From the NCBI GenBank assembly GCA_019649035.1, contig BMAT01003913.1, positions 113,434-153,452 of the forward strand: DNA of 40,019 nt, in the 5' to 3' direction. The translations under genes were made by a program, and so were the position numbers. This document shows positions 1 through 12,237 of this stretch, in pieces. The first letter of the stretch is position 1; every line of letters begins with the position of its first letter. This DNA is from Elysia marginata (Eukaryota > Mollusca > Gastropoda > Plakobranchidae). The notes below the pieces were generated by a model. The model did no database searches. It was not told where the DNA came from and was given only the letters and a program-made list of their open reading frames with translations.

Positions 1-672
1 AAATAAAATTGGAGGGGTGACAGAGAGAGAGAGAGGGGTCACAACATGTAGAAATAAAGTTGGTGATATTAAGTTTTTTAAAGTTGGTGGTACCCAATCA
101 ATTACCGATGCCAAGCGCGGGCTGCCCTAACAAGTAGTTTATAAATTTAGTGTATTCCTGTTTTCAGTTTTACAAATTCTCTTTCTTTTCGTTCTACCGT
201 TATGATCATTATTTCTTCCAATGTGTAATTCCGCTTAAATTTTCATGATTCTACAGGTCCCTTCTCCCTATAACCCCCACCGCCTTCTTTTTTGGGGAGC
301 CTTTCTATAGATCTATATCTAGATTTCAAGGTACTTCTGTGTTCTTCCTACACCCACTTTTTATCTTTTACATTTTTTCTTCACTGTTATCATTATTATA
401 TATTTTGTAACATTTAATATAATATTATCGCTTTTTATGGTTAGTCGTTCGCCTTTCTATGAAAAGTGTCTTATGCTTTTTTTCTGATGAAAGCGTGAAG
501 CTGAAGCCGATGACTTAGTTGTTTCATCGATACTCTTAGAGCTGGACTATTTACCTTAGTAAACAATTGTTGATTTGCTTCTCCACACAGGTCTGCTGTG
601 ATTCTTGTTTAATGTAAGTATAAAGAACAGTATTAACTGCTGTCAATATTCTAGAGATCGCAATAATTTTAG
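1..672. other. No recognised gene
   Basis: AT-rich non-coding sequence. A short GA run lies near 20-36. No ORF of note and no motif recognised on either strand. Confidence 0.5.
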
Positions 673-796
673 GAGCGTAGTGGCCACATGGGATAAGCTA
701 TGTTGCTCTAAGTGGCAAGGCGGCGGGTGGCGAAGCTAGCACTATAAATCAGAGGTTCGAATCACACTAAAACAGACATTTCGAGCATTTCTTTTT
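673..796 (+). repeat. tRNA-derived SINE-like repeat, family 1, copy 1
   Basis: The segment contains a tRNA-like A-box region (CTAAGTGGCAAGGCGG) and a near-perfect RNA polymerase III B box (GGTTCGAATC, about 753-762). The downstream stretch reads CATTTCGAGCATTTC. A homologous segment lies at 30691-30818, sharing the lead-in (AGCGTRGTG...ACATG..ATAAGCTATGT), both boxes and the tail. Two diverged dispersed copies with pol III promoter boxes support a SINE or tRNA-pseudogene repeat rather than a working tRNA; no acceptor stem pairs. Exact ends are uncertain and no target duplication was seen. Confidence 0.6.
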
Positions 797-2444
797 AAAG
801 CCTACTTCTCTCCACTGCTGATTTCATTCCTTTAAAATCTTTCAATTAAGTCAACTTTAGACTGTCTCGTTTGACTTTTTGATTCTCCAATTTAGGTTTG
901 GCAGGTACTTTGGACGGTATTAATTTGTCATCATTTTCATGTACCTGCTTTAGCAATGCTTAGAACGATGCTCTCCTAGATGGTTGATAACTTTTTTTAT
1001 TTACCTGTTTGTGTTTGGGCTTATACTGCCTGGTTTTAGTGATTAATTTTTCTACTTAAAGTTTTTTTTTTTTTACATTTTCAACTGTATATGCATCTGT
1101 TTTGACTTTCAGTCTATAAAATCCAATTACTAAGACTGCTACACCTGGCGTTGAATTTCGCCAACTTTGAATATCTAATTCACCTTGCAGAATGATGTTC
1201 TCTGCAGTACCTGATTCCAGACCTGCGAAAGTTATTAGACATTGTTTTGATACTCGGCTCTGGTAAATTTTATTTGTGAAAATACTTGCTTGAATTTATC
1301 TGATTTTCTCTCTACCAGAACAAAAATAGTTTGATTAGGGAAGTAAAGTGAGAAAAATTCATTCAATGATAGGCGTGTTCCCCTCGTTTTTAACATGTCT
1401 TATGATACCTGACTCATTTTAGCCAAACCACTGTTACCGGCACCATTTTCATTAACTGTCATCGGGAGCGATGATAAATGCTTACAGTTTGTTAAAAATA
1501 ATTTTTAATTATCTTTTTTTGTGTGTGTCCAAAAAACTATCAACGACTTTCGATGGTTTGGGTGGATATGCCACCTTCCGCTGTATTTTGTTTTTATTCG
1601 AACTGGTTAGAAATAATTGCTTGGAAGTGTATGTTTAAAGTATATTCAGAAGTAGACAAATTGAAAGATGTTTAGATAAAAGCAAAATGATTGGAGATCA
1701 AAACAGGTTTGTCAAAGACAAAAGAGCTTAACCATGTCAATGAACAGAGAATAGTAAAAAGAAATAAAAACTAATAGCAGTGGATAAAAGGATTTGTTCA
1801 ACGAGTTGTTGTTGAAAAGAAATACACTGCAAAGGTGAAAGAGACAAACGGTATTGCTTGTTTTTTTACAGGTTTGTTTTTAAGCACATGCAATCGAACT
1901 GCGTTGCCTAATAAAATGCTCAGTATATGGAATATATTTGTGTCCAGTTTTTTTAAAGATTAACAAATCCCAACAGAAAAAAAATGAGAAAAAAATAGAA
2001 TAAAGACGTCGAAATGGGTATGCGTGGAGAAGTTCAAGAAAACACGAAGAACATTCTGTAAGTAAAGCTAAGTCGAGGATTATATAAAACCCTAAAGAAA
2101 ATATTATCTAGGAGTGTTGGATGGTGCCAGGTCCAGATCAGACCTATTAGTATCAAATAGAGGCGCTTCAGTTATCTTCGTGCATCGGTGAACACTACTG
2201 CCGCGTGATTTCACTACACCGTAAAGAAAAGGTTTTCTTTCATTTAGCATAAAACACCACAAAACATACTGCGTTGTTTCCCTTACGAGCAGTACAAACA
2301 TAAAGCGTACTGTGTGTGAGGTGGTATGACTATTTTTGCCAGTCTTCCACCAACGTTCTTAATTATCTTAAGTAGCTGAACGGAATATTGGTGGGGGGGG
2401 GGGGTCAAAATAAGATAAAGGAATCGCACATATATGTCCTGAAA
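797..2444. other. No recognised gene
   Basis: AT-rich DNA without a coding signal I trust. It contains a T-run near 1064-1075 and a run of 12 G at 2393-2404. A 65-codon ORF on the minus strand (2104-2301) has no recognisable domain and is probably chance. Confidence 0.45.
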
Positions 2445-2870
2445 AATTAAATTAAACTATTTCTAGTGCTGTGGAATTTAGCGCCAAGATTCAGTTCTAG
2501 AATAAGCCTAAAGATGACTCTAGATCAAGAAGTAGATATCTAAATGTGGATTCTAGATATTTCAGTGTAATTCCCAGTGTAATAGAACATACCGCTAGGA
2601 ATTAGATTTAGATCTAGAATTTTGATATCTATAAAAATCAAGATGTAAAAGCTCAAGATCTCTGGATATCCAAATTTTTAATATAACGTTTTGGGCCTAG
2701 ATCTGATAAGATCAAACTTCACCTCTGGCCTATGCGCGTTTCATCGGAACGATTTTAGTTGAATGTTAATATTAATTCACTTCAACAATCAATACATCGA
2801 TATCTGATACGTTTTTTTTTGTTACCACGGAAACTTGCATTAAAAAATTATGTGCACATGCTAATTTTCA
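2445..2870 (+). repeat. Dispersed AT-rich repeat with TAGATCT motifs, uninterrupted copy
   Basis: This segment aligns by eye with 26672-26782 followed by 27511-27800. Shared blocks include CTAAATGTGGATTCTAGATA, TTTCAGTGTAAT, GTGTAATAG, CTTCAACAATCAA and TGTTACCACGG, all in the same order. It is uninterrupted here, so it serves as the empty-site reference for the insertion at 26783-27508. A partial relative lies at 26400-26560. No coding capacity was seen; the repeat class is unknown. Confidence 0.65.
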
Positions 2871-2938
2871 TAACTTTCTGTTGAGTAGTAAAAATTTGTA
2901 TTCGAAATCATTTTTAAATTCCTTAGCTCCATTACAGT

Positions 2939-2940
<2 letters not shown>

Positions 2941-2980
<40 letters not shown>

Positions 2981-3001
2981 GTGATAATGATATTGATGAT
3001 G
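2941..3001 (+). repeat. (GAT)n microsatellite
   Basis: About 13 near-perfect GAT/ATG triplets followed by a few imperfect ones (GGTGATAATGATATTGATGAT). Confidence 0.95.
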
Positions 3002-3321
3002 TTTAGCCTGTATGCCTGTGCGCCGTCCATTTTTGTTCTTTTCATGGATTAATACTCTCTAATCATACCTGCGTAATCTTTTCTCTTTAAATTAAATTTT
3101 CGTATTTCTATACCATTTCCTTCTTCTTTCTCCCATCACCAAGTAGAGCAAATGAAATTCACAGTTCAATAGTAACATATTTACCGTATACTATTCATTA
3201 TATTCATTACTAGAGCTCCCCTTTAGAAAGCATAGCAAGGTTACCGATGTTGTCGGGCAGAATAGGACTACTAAAATGTGTGAACAAATTTTTGCAGTTT
3301 ATAGAATCCTTCCATGGTATG

Positions 3322-3567
3322 TGTGGCGTCCTGGTCTGGACGTAAACGCTCGACTCTCGGACCGAGAGGTCAGGGTTCGAGTCCTGCTTTCGACAGGTCG
3401 ACGTTTAGTCATTGAGAAAGGCTATTTACACACATTTCTTCGCCTTACTCATAAGTTAAAGGAGTAACCGACTATAGGCAGTGAAAGATCTTGTCAGAAT
3501 GCTAGAGTGATGCGCGTTATTTCCTGCTCCTCTGTGAGTTTAGAAGGTAATTTGGTTGGTAAAGGCC
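3322..3567 (+). repeat. tRNA-derived SINE, family 2, copy 1
   Basis: The head (3322-3390) is tRNA-like: a possible anticodon arm CTCTCGGACCGAGAG and a perfect B box GGTTCGAGTCC. A tRNA-unrelated body follows. The body is shared with 24514-24746, including GAAAGATCTTGTCA, the AATGC/TATGC-AGAG-GTGCGC block, CTGCTCC and GAGTT.A.AAG.TAATT.GGT. Two copies with the same head and body in the same order make a SINE family the best reading. No clear poly-A tail or target duplication was found. Confidence 0.75.
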
Positions 3568-4805
3568 TGCTTAGACGTGTTAAAAACTATATGCCATGTC
3601 TATACAGTTCACAGCAAAATGCAGAAAAAACATTCCAACATTGTTAAGAATTTCTTAGAAGTAAACCCTATCGTCAAGAGAATATAACGCTTGTTGAAAA
3701 CTGTGAATAAAAAAAATGTTCATGTAATAAATAACTTTGAAATCGCAATTTCTTCTCTCTTAATAGATAGAACATGCATACGATTAGAAACAACAACCTC
3801 TATAAATTACAAATACCAACGGGTAATATTATATTATTAGGTATCGTACTAACTAAAAAAAACCCTTCAAAATATTACAATAACGCTGTTGTAGAAATGC
3901 TGGTGTTCGCTGACGTTTAGAAAACATAATGTTTCTTGGATACTTTTAGATAATACCTAATAGACAAATAGACACAGATATTTATTGACAGTCAAACACA
4001 GCAAAAGACAGTAACGACTGGCTGTCTCATAAACCAGAAGTGTAATACCAGGCAAAAATTCAGCATTTTGGTGACTACAAGACCTAGACTTCGAGTTGTG
4101 TTGTTAGCAGATGTTTCATGCATTCTGCTTTAAAAGATTATTTGATGCCCGCGCAGACTTTATTACACTGAAACAAAATTATATAAAGTTCCATGTAGTT
4201 TGACAAGAAAAAATTAGTTGTCATTTCATTAATGACCATTATCTGTACATCCCTTATGCCACCTTCATGGCCATAATATCTTCAATTTTTTATCATCTTT
4301 ATGCCATTAGCTTACTTATGAGTGTGTTCTCATACTGAAAGCACAATGTCTTCGACTATTATTTTTTTTTTGTAGTTTTTGATTTGCTGCTAAAATTGTG
4401 AATTCTTATTCTTTGTTTTACTACTTTTAGTATTCATAATTTCTGGTAGTTTTTCCACATTTTTAAATCTTTTTTATATAGTTTTCGTACTTGTTTTATT
4501 CTTTTTCTTTTCTCTCGCGTTTTTCAGAATGCTTATTTACTTTTTCGAAGCCCTCAGATATTCTACACACTTTCCTCTCCCGAATGTGCTGTCTGTATCT
4601 GCTATAACCCAAAACAAAAGTAGCTTCAGTAACTTTACATTTTATTTCCTCTTTCTTCATTTGTTAAAGTTCTTCAGAAAATTTCTATACACATCATGTA
4701 ATCACCCGATGTTAGGCATAATTATATTTTTCTTTACGTCCAGCAATTTTTCTTAAAAATTTTGGTTTATTGATCATGTCTGAAGGTTTGGTCTACAGAA
4801 GTGAG
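3568..4805. other. No recognised gene
   Basis: AT-rich DNA. A 75-codon plus-strand ORF at 4529-4756 is F/S/L-rich and shows no domain; I treat it as chance. Confidence 0.45.
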
Positions 4806-5735
4806 CATTATTCAATTCAATTCAATTCGATTAAAGTTTATTCAGTCATTCCATAGTTATATATATGCACGTATTGAAAAAATCAATGCATAGTCGGGCC
4901 CACAGATTCTAATATTATGAATATTGTAATAAAGTGCAAAAGTATTAAAAAAAACTAAAGTACAGTATTGAAGAAGCGAAATTTATTACTCTCGCAGACA
5001 CCAACACATACACTATCCTCCCTCTATCTGCATATCATTTTCTCTATTCTGTCATAACGAACAACAAAAACATGCACTCCTCATAATCCACCCCTCTCAA
5101 CATAACATCCCTTCTCCTTAGCCGTTCCCAAACTTAGTCAATTCAAATAACCTCTTGGGTGCAGTGCCATTAAAACGCTTTACAGCTTACGGAAAGAAGC
5201 TATTGGCAAATCGTACATTTCCTTTGAATGTCCATGTTCTTCACCCGTGAAGAACAATCAAAATGCTATCTTGCTGGATTGTTTCTTCTTTCAAGATATT
5301 TTCTTTTTAGGCTGATATATTCCTTCTTGGTATAAACTCTTAAGAGATGGTAGATTCATTCAATTAATTTTTGAGCGTTTATAACAATTGAGTTTATTTT
5401 TTTTATCCTTTTATTTGCCGTGCAATCAATTCAGCCAAGATGCTCTCGGACGTTTTTGTATTATTGTTACAATTCAATTACCAACTAAGTGTAATAAACA
5501 GGATGGTGCCCTGGAATTTGATTGAATCAACTCGTTCAACTTTGTTCCCTGAACCTCGCCTCTTCTAAAGTTAGCTACGATTTCTTTAGTTTTTTTATCA
5601 TGTTTAGCTTTAAACATTATAATTTTCACTACACAGTTTAACGGTTGATTCAATCTGTCTTAAATGTTTATTTTCAAAGTTGCTTTCAACCTTTCCCGTG
5701 ACAGTAGTCTCGTCTGAAAGTTTAGCTAGAAGACA
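4806..5735 (-). mobile_element. Degraded LINE, 3' half (CR1/L2-like), copy 1
   Basis: Read on the minus strand, the segment runs from the reverse-transcriptase catalytic region to a 3' tail. SDETTVTGK at about 5692-5714 matches the place of the FADDT block, with the second catalytic Asp apparently changed to Glu. KTKEIVANFRRGE follows near 5600, then VERVDSIKF near 5540. The conserved LINE C-terminus appears near 5140-5190 (KRFNGTAPKRLFEL). The element ends with tandem AATTG units at 4809-4829, typical of this LINE type. Several frameshifts and stops break the frame, and the 5' part is missing, as usual for truncated LINE copies. The LINE flanking the Helitron (33162-34057 and 39222-39655) has the same domain order and may be the same family. 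The clade call is by motif only. Confidence 0.72.
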
Positions 5736-7623
5736 TTTGAGGAATTGAGACAAGAATTTACAAAATGTTAAATGCATTTTCATACGACCGGTATGTAGTC
5801 ATTCAGTGTTTGGGGGAAAGGTATCTCCTGCACCGATACAATGTTTAACTGTTTGAAACACAACGGTATGGTTAATGAAGTGAAAGACAAGCTGGAGATG
5901 AAATTGAGCATTGATGCCAGCTGTTTGCTGCCTTTTAGAGAGAATTAAAGAAACATATCATGTTTGATGTTTGAATGTGAAGAGGATGCAAAAACTCTTT
6001 GGGTTAACATATTATTTTTTTCTTTCCAATGCTTTAGTGGTAATGGGACAAGCTATTGTTTACACCGCCAAAAGTTACCTAAGCAACTTATCACATTCTC
6101 AACAGGACCTGAAGTGCAGCTGCACTCTTTTTAGGCTTGTGCATATTTATACCACCAATTTTCTTTCTTTATTGTCAAATAGTTGACCTGAGCGAACTTA
6201 AAAATTTCCTCATCTGTTTTTATATTCTCTTTCAATAATATTTCATTATTTATTGGTTTTTTATTATTCTGTTCATGGCTTTTTAAAAACAGATTTTAAA
6301 ATTTAAGTGGGTGAAATCCCTTTTGCTATAGTAGATACACGTATTGTTTACCTGTTCCTTCGAGGCCTTTACATTAAGGAAAACAAGGGTTGTTAAAACC
6401 ACAGAGCCTGTTAATCAGTGTACCCTCCTGTTTTCATTAAAGTTTTATTAACTATTACATAGTCGTTAGTAATGGTAGAAAAATTTAAGGTAAAAAATTA
6501 GCAATCAATTGTAGTAGCTTAAAGCGGAAATGGCCGAAAATGCTTGCTTTTAATACCATTCGAAACGTTTAGTTTCATTAGCTTCGGGGCCCACCCCTTG
6601 TTACTAAAATGATAAAACTTTTTATCATAATGCTCCTACGTTTCTGTTTATACTAAGAAGTGATGTCTTATCTGAAGGCTTTAAGCTAACGACATAAAGC
6701 TTAAGATATTACATTAACCTCATGAAATTCAGAAAAAAAGGGATGTAAGCACATGTGTTTAGTGTAAATAATTTTAAAAGAGACAATCATAACTGTATAC
6801 ATTTTGAAACAAAACTTGTTAGTTTAGTAGATTCTGATGTGATGATTCAAAGCTACGCATTACTTTGTAGGTTCATATAAAGAAGACCAGATTATGAGTA
6901 TTAAAAAAGGACGTCAGTATATTCCGATATTTCTATTAGTCCAGTCGATTTTTTACCAAAAGTAGCTTAACCTAAAACAATTGTATATCTGCATCATATT
7001 TCATTACAGGTTTGTTAGACAGGCAATATAACTGGAACCTAACTGTATCTGAGAAGGGTTGACCTCAATCTATACAAACCTTGAAAATTAGAGAATTCGT
7101 CAGTATCTACAACACTATCAGGAATAGAAACATGGAACCTTCACCAAATGTTAGTATGAGACATAACTTCTTACACGTGCAGCTGAATGTGATCTTGGCC
7201 TTGTGTCGTAGGAATGATTTCGAACCATTGCCTATTGAATGTTTAAAGGTACAGATGCTACTTCTTGTTGGCTTTTTATACAGGAATAAATAAATACAAT
7301 TCATAGGCAGTATCAATCCTACGAATAAAATTGATATCATATTCATAGTTTACACATAAGCCTGTATGTAAATCAAAACTAGGGTCTTTACGAATGAGAG
7401 AAGACCTAGGAACAAAAAGCTCATTGTCATTATTTATTCTACACTCAAACGAGACTCACTCATACCAAAAATATCAATAGCGTTACTCAATAAGATTTGA
7501 CGCAGTTCATCAAGCTTGCCACCCAAGTAATTGAAAAATTTTAATTTCACCTAGTTGGGGCAACTTACATGAGTTGATGGGAACGTTCGATATGATAATT
7601 CAGAGAGCAAGCGGTTAAAACAT
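5736..7623. other. No recognised gene
   Basis: AT-rich DNA with several ORFs of about 70 codons (for example 5971-6186 plus and 7107-7346 minus). None shows a recognisable domain or plausible gene structure. Confidence 0.45.
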
Positions 7624-7892
7624 TAGGGACAGCGTGGCTGAGCGGTTAGCGCGTTGGACTCGACATCTGGAGGTCGCGGGTTCGATTCCCGACCATGCCA
7701 AGTTGCAATTGCCTTGGGAAAGCAATTTACCCTAACTTTCCCCAGTCCAGCCACCTGTAAAATGGGTACCCAACTACAGGCTTCAAATGTACTGGTCTGC
7801 TGGGGCATTAGTGGCGCTGCTCTGTGGCGACACAGTTAAGATGAGCAACTAAGACAAATTTCCCGAAAGGGATTAATATGTATAAAAAAATT
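7624..7892 (+). repeat. tRNA-derived SINE, family 3
   Basis: The head at about 7628-7700 resembles a class II tRNA: A box GTGGCTGAGCGGTTAGCGCG and a perfect B box GGTTCGATTCC. A body follows with AAAATGGGTACCC near 7758. The 3' end (CAAATTTCCCGAAAGGGATTAATA, about 7855-7878) resembles a LINE-type 3' terminus, ahead of a short A-rich stretch. The acceptor stem does not pair well, so this is not a functional tRNA gene. The segment is open on both strands for about 60 codons by chance. Target duplications were not identified. Confidence 0.75.
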
Positions 7893-8149
7893 AATTGACG
7901 CCTTAGGGCACCATTGGCTGTATGAAAGTAGTGATTATAATCAACAAATCAAAGATTATTACTAGAACAAATTTTTTAAACTTTACAGTTGTTTTTTTTA
8001 CATGCTTGGTATAGACAATCTCCTCGTACAGTAGGCAATATGATACGTAAAAAGCTATGTCAATAACATTGATGAATTTGACTTGCAACAAATGTAATAG
8101 TTTAAAGAATTTATTTGGCGATATTCTTCGACTAACATAGGAGTCGTTT
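7893..8149. other. No recognised gene
   Basis: AT-rich spacer between the SINE and a possible minus-strand coding trace. The minus ORF at 7903-8091 has no recognisable domain. Confidence 0.4.
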
Positions 8150-9400
8150 CAGCCAGCGTGAACTCGGTGCAACATCTTGGATTTTTTAAAGTAGATATCC
8201 CAGCCCAGGGAAATATTTTAATCCTCTCTTTGGCAAATGAAGACAGGGCTTCAGGGTCAATACCCTAAATAGTTGAGTCCCCAAAGATACAATGTAGATA
8301 TTCTTGAATGTTTTAAGTGGATGTTTCTTGGCTATCTCGATCCATCTTGGTTCTTTACATTCGTGGTTTTATGTACTTGTTGTACATTCTTATCTGAACT
8401 ATCGCATTTTTGTTGATCTAGACTTCATCTGACTAATTTCTGGGGATTGAAGGAGTCGTCGCACTTTTCACATTAGCATTAGAACTTTGCAGAGCATGTC
8501 TACAGGGAGTACTAGATTTAGAATCTAATAGCCCCAACGTACTATTGGATATAGACGCTTTAGAAGAAACGGAGTTTGTGTGATGATCCGTTGCCTGACA
8601 TGATTTGCCAGACCTTTACTTACGACATTTGCAATTCTGCAATGACTCGTTTAGTTGTAGTATTGTGGGATAAGTTTCTTTTCAAAATCAAGCAGTCTTT
8701 TTTTCAGATTCAGAATCCAGCCGTATACTGTTTCTGAACTGATCAAAGCCACTTCGTAGTATATAAGAGGGCCTTTTTGAAAAAATACTTGTCCAGAGCC
8801 TCAACTTTCTCAGAAATAGATACTCGATGCATACTGAAATTTCTACCAAAGGCACGCTAAAAAGAATTTTAGTGTAATTTGTAGATGGCTCCGGTTGCTT
8901 AGCTGTAATATTAAACGGCATGCAGCCTCTACAAGGTAAACACGCATAGTTGATAACAGAAGTCGAAGGAGTTTTGCCGTTACTAAATGTAATAAACGAT
9001 TAATCCATGTGAAATGAAGGCAACGAATTAACAAAAACTTCCAAAAATGTTTTGACATCCAAAGCTGAGTCATGTACCATATATTTACCACAGCTTATGT
9101 ACCAATGAAATGCAACCTTTGGTTTTGAAAGAGAACATAAAAGTTCCACTACAATGTCATCGGCATCACGAATTTCACTAGAAGTTTTGTGACATTTCTG
9201 GAAACTATTGAGTGCGCAAGTATAATGAACTGAATATTCAAATGTAAGCACTGCATATCTATTATTGTCCTTGAATATCATATTAAATTTTAACTAACAC
9301 TACAGTGTTAAATCATCCAGCGTTTATAAACAAAACTTTTCACAACAAATGGAGAGGACATTCTCCCTTAAGTCATTATCCCTATGTAAAAGCTCTGCTA
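8150..9400 (-). pseudogene. Unrecognised degraded coding trace
   Basis: Three minus-strand ORFs overlap or lie close together: 9000-9281 (93 codons), 8843-9091 (82 codons) and 8688-8921 (77 codons). The first reads like real protein, with mixed composition and no low complexity (for example SSEIRDADDIVVELLCSLSK). A change of frame near 9000 would continue it into the 8688-8921 ORF. Below that, a Ser-rich frame containing STPCRHALQSSNANVKSATT continues with stops toward about 8150. I do not recognise the family. It could be a decayed transposon protein, a pseudogene, or chance. Confidence 0.25.
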
Positions 9401-9896
9401 TTTGTATGACATTAAAAAGGGAATGTATTACTTTGTTGGTCTGCAATTGTGTGTGAATCTGACGTATGAAATTTGTTGGCATTGCTTACGATGTATTTTG
9501 TTTGGTATTATAACTATACTGGTTGGGTTGTTCCCGACCTGGTCCAGTAATAGACCGGACTGTGTCATAAGTTGCTTTTCATGTCCTTATGTAACTCCCT
9601 GTATGAGTTCAAATTTGAAAACATCAATTTGCATCTTGTTATAATTGTTCCTCTTCTCTTCTATCGACACATGTCGGAACACCCCCGCTCCCAAAAAATC
9701 TTCTTTTTGATTTTTCTCTTTCCCTATTACTGTTTTTGCGTTCTCTTCATGTTATGTTATATACTATTATTCCCTATTACGACGCAATATGTCGGTCTTC
9801 GCCTCCTGAAAGTGAAAAAAAAACCATCTCGTGTAGACCCTAAAAGTACGAAACAAAATTCACGCAAAACATAGGCCAGACCAACGCGTAATCTCG
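9401..9896. other. No recognised gene
   Basis: AT-rich. Two plus-strand ORFs (9402-9644 and 9572-9874) are rich in F, L, C and Y and show no domain; probably chance. Confidence 0.4.
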
Positions 9897-10112
9897 TCTA
9901 GATGCATTGATCGTTGCTTGCCTTTTCAAATCTAAATCTAGATCTCCGGTATCTTTGCTAGAGGAGGTATAGATCTCTAGATATATACATATCTAGATCT
10001 ATTCTAGATGCATTGATTGGCGTTTGCTTTTTCAGATTAATCTGGATTTAGATCTATGCACTCTAATAGTTTAGGTTGTGTAGCGTAGGCCTACCTTTTC
10101 ACGGATCACTAC
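9897..10112 (+). repeat. 106-bp direct duplication, AGATCT-rich
   Basis: TCTAGATGCATTGAT occurs at 9897 and again at 10003, each followed by a related stretch (CGTTGCTTGCCTTTTCA versus GGCGTTTGCTTTTTCAG) and then AATCT and AGATCT motifs. Period is about 106 bp, two copies, imperfect. Confidence 0.6.
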
Positions 10113-11477
10113 ACTATCCACGATAATCCAGATCTAGAGCCGAGAAGTTGCTTTCATGCTCGTATGATGCGGTACAAAATTTCCTGTGTCCTATACCCGA
10201 CGGAAGTTTGTTTTGAAAGTCTTAGAAACGGCGGATTGTAGATACTGGATAACTTACAACGAATTAAAAAAAAACCCGCAATTTTAAAATTTGGTTCTAC
10301 AAAAATAAAAGAAATATGAACTTCAAAATCAAAAGGTGTTCTCTTGTACAGCAAATTTTCACGGACATTCTGGTGAAAACTGCATCAAAATCGGTGCACT
10401 CTGTGAACACCCTTTCGCCACACAAAGTTTCTACTCCTATAATAGAGATAAGATTACTCCCGTTTATGTCATGGAAACTATTTCCTCTTTTTTCTTGTCT
10501 AATTTGTACATTATTTAGGGTAACTATTCTTGTCATATTGACCAATGACCTTAAATACTGAATAAAAGTTTAACTCTATCCAGTTCAATTTTGTTGTGAT
10601 TATGCTTTTTAAATTTTGTTTGTCGTACAAAATGCCTTCTTTTCTGTTGCGAGCTGTTTTTTCTATCGTTTTACAGCACAAAACAATAAGAGAGCGCTTT
10701 TAAAGGCTGACCAAACACGCGTTAGCGACTTGGATCCTCCAGGAACATTCTTTTAAGGAGTTTAATAAATTCGCTTCCGACCGCAAGCAGTTTGACGTAA
10801 TAAAAGAACAGACTGTTTTGTGGCAAAAACTATGGTACTATGCAATTGCAACACTCCAATAAGCAAAAAACGTTTTCATGTAAGTTTTATTCTTCATTTC
10901 TTTTAAGTCTTTGAAGACATACATTTGAGTCATAGTTCCATGCAATTCAACAAATGAAAATATGTATTGTTTTATTAAAGGACTTAAAATCTTGGATTTT
11001 GCCCTAAAAGGTATGTATTTAAGGTCTAAAATTTAAAGCCATTTTGTCATTGTTTGATTTGACAAACACGGCTGGACCAAAACGACAGTTGCAGGAAACT
11101 TAATTGTCAACGGCATCACATCTTACAAAAGCTACAATTTTTCACAACCTTAAAAGTTAGACGTTTGTAAACTTTAAATACACCATTCGGCCTATAATGT
11201 CTCTGATTTGTAAAAATACAATGATCACTTTTTAAAGAGCAATTACTATTACATAAGATATCTGCAATAAAGCATTCCTAGTTTTTACATGAAGTTTACT
11301 TTATTCCATAATGAACATCTGCCTATCACGTTGTTCTGTCGGATGTTGAGAATGGGAATGTCCCATAACTTCAAAGATGGCTCTAAATGTGTCTTAATTT
11401 TTCAAACACTAACGTGAACAAACTATTACTCCTCAGACATTTCTCCATCTTGAAAGCTCTTCATCTTTTACTGATAA
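10113..11477. other. No recognised gene
   Basis: AT-rich. Overlapping ORFs near 10154-10561 on both strands lack recognisable domains and shadow one another. Confidence 0.4.
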
Positions 11478-11768
11478 TCTGTCTCATCTTCCTTCCAGAT
11501 AATAGTTGATAAAAAGCAGATTAACAACTTCGTGACACAAGGAAAAAAATATTACCTAAGTTATAACATAAAAACGTTTCGTCTGTATTTAATTGCCTTT
11601 TTTATAATATGTATTTATGATTATGTTTATGGAAAAGGCAATTAAATAAAACCGAAACGTTCTTATGTTATAACTTAGGTAGTATTGTTTTGTTTCTTGT
11701 GTCACGAAGTAATAGGTTGTTAATCTGTTTTTTTATAAACTTTTATCTAGATCGTACAGATTTACTTG
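11478..11768. repeat. Long imperfect inverted repeat (fold-back element or MITE)
   Basis: The left arm (about 11478-11603) is the reverse complement of the right arm (about 11631-11768). Matching blocks are CTTCGTGACACAAG/CTTGTGTCACGAAG, TACCTAAGTTATAACATAA/TTATGTTATAACTTAGGTA, AACGTTTCG/CGAAACGTT and TTTAATTGCCTTTT/AAAAGGCAATTAAA. The loop is about 27 nt. The outer 40 bp of the arms is more diverged, with a 6-nt insertion on the right (AATAGG after ACGAAGT). The structure could be a fold-back transposon, a MITE or a long hairpin transcript source. No target duplication was identified. Confidence 0.8.
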
Positions 11769-12237
11769 CATCCTTTTTGGATCCTTGTCTACTTTATAGA
11801 TATACTCCAAGTGTTGTGAATTCTACTTTAGTTTTTAGTTCATCTTCCTTCCCACTTCCACGCGTTTTAACAGAGCTCAATATTTGCAAGCTATTTTAGA
11901 TTTACTTCTCGCACTTTTGCTAACTGTAACATTTGCACTCATTTATTTTTATGTCACTCTATTCTTTTTTTTAAACTCTGAATTAAGACCTGTTTATTTT
12001 TTTATCCATGTACTCCTTTCCGTTCTTGATAAAAAAGGGCAACAAATAAGCTTAAGATAATTTACTCCACAAAAAATATGCCTTGCAACCTCGTCTTGCA
12101 ACTTTAGTCTTTTTTTTAAATCTTTGACGACAATTTTACCGCTCCTGAGGCCATATGCCCTAGAAGAAAAAATATTAATATACAGAAGCAAAGATTGCTT
12201 TAACGATCAAGTATCTTGACGGAACACAAAAATAGTG

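Noticed and set aside
7626..7700. Functional tRNA gene
   Set aside because: A and B boxes are good, but the acceptor stem does not pair and a SINE body follows.
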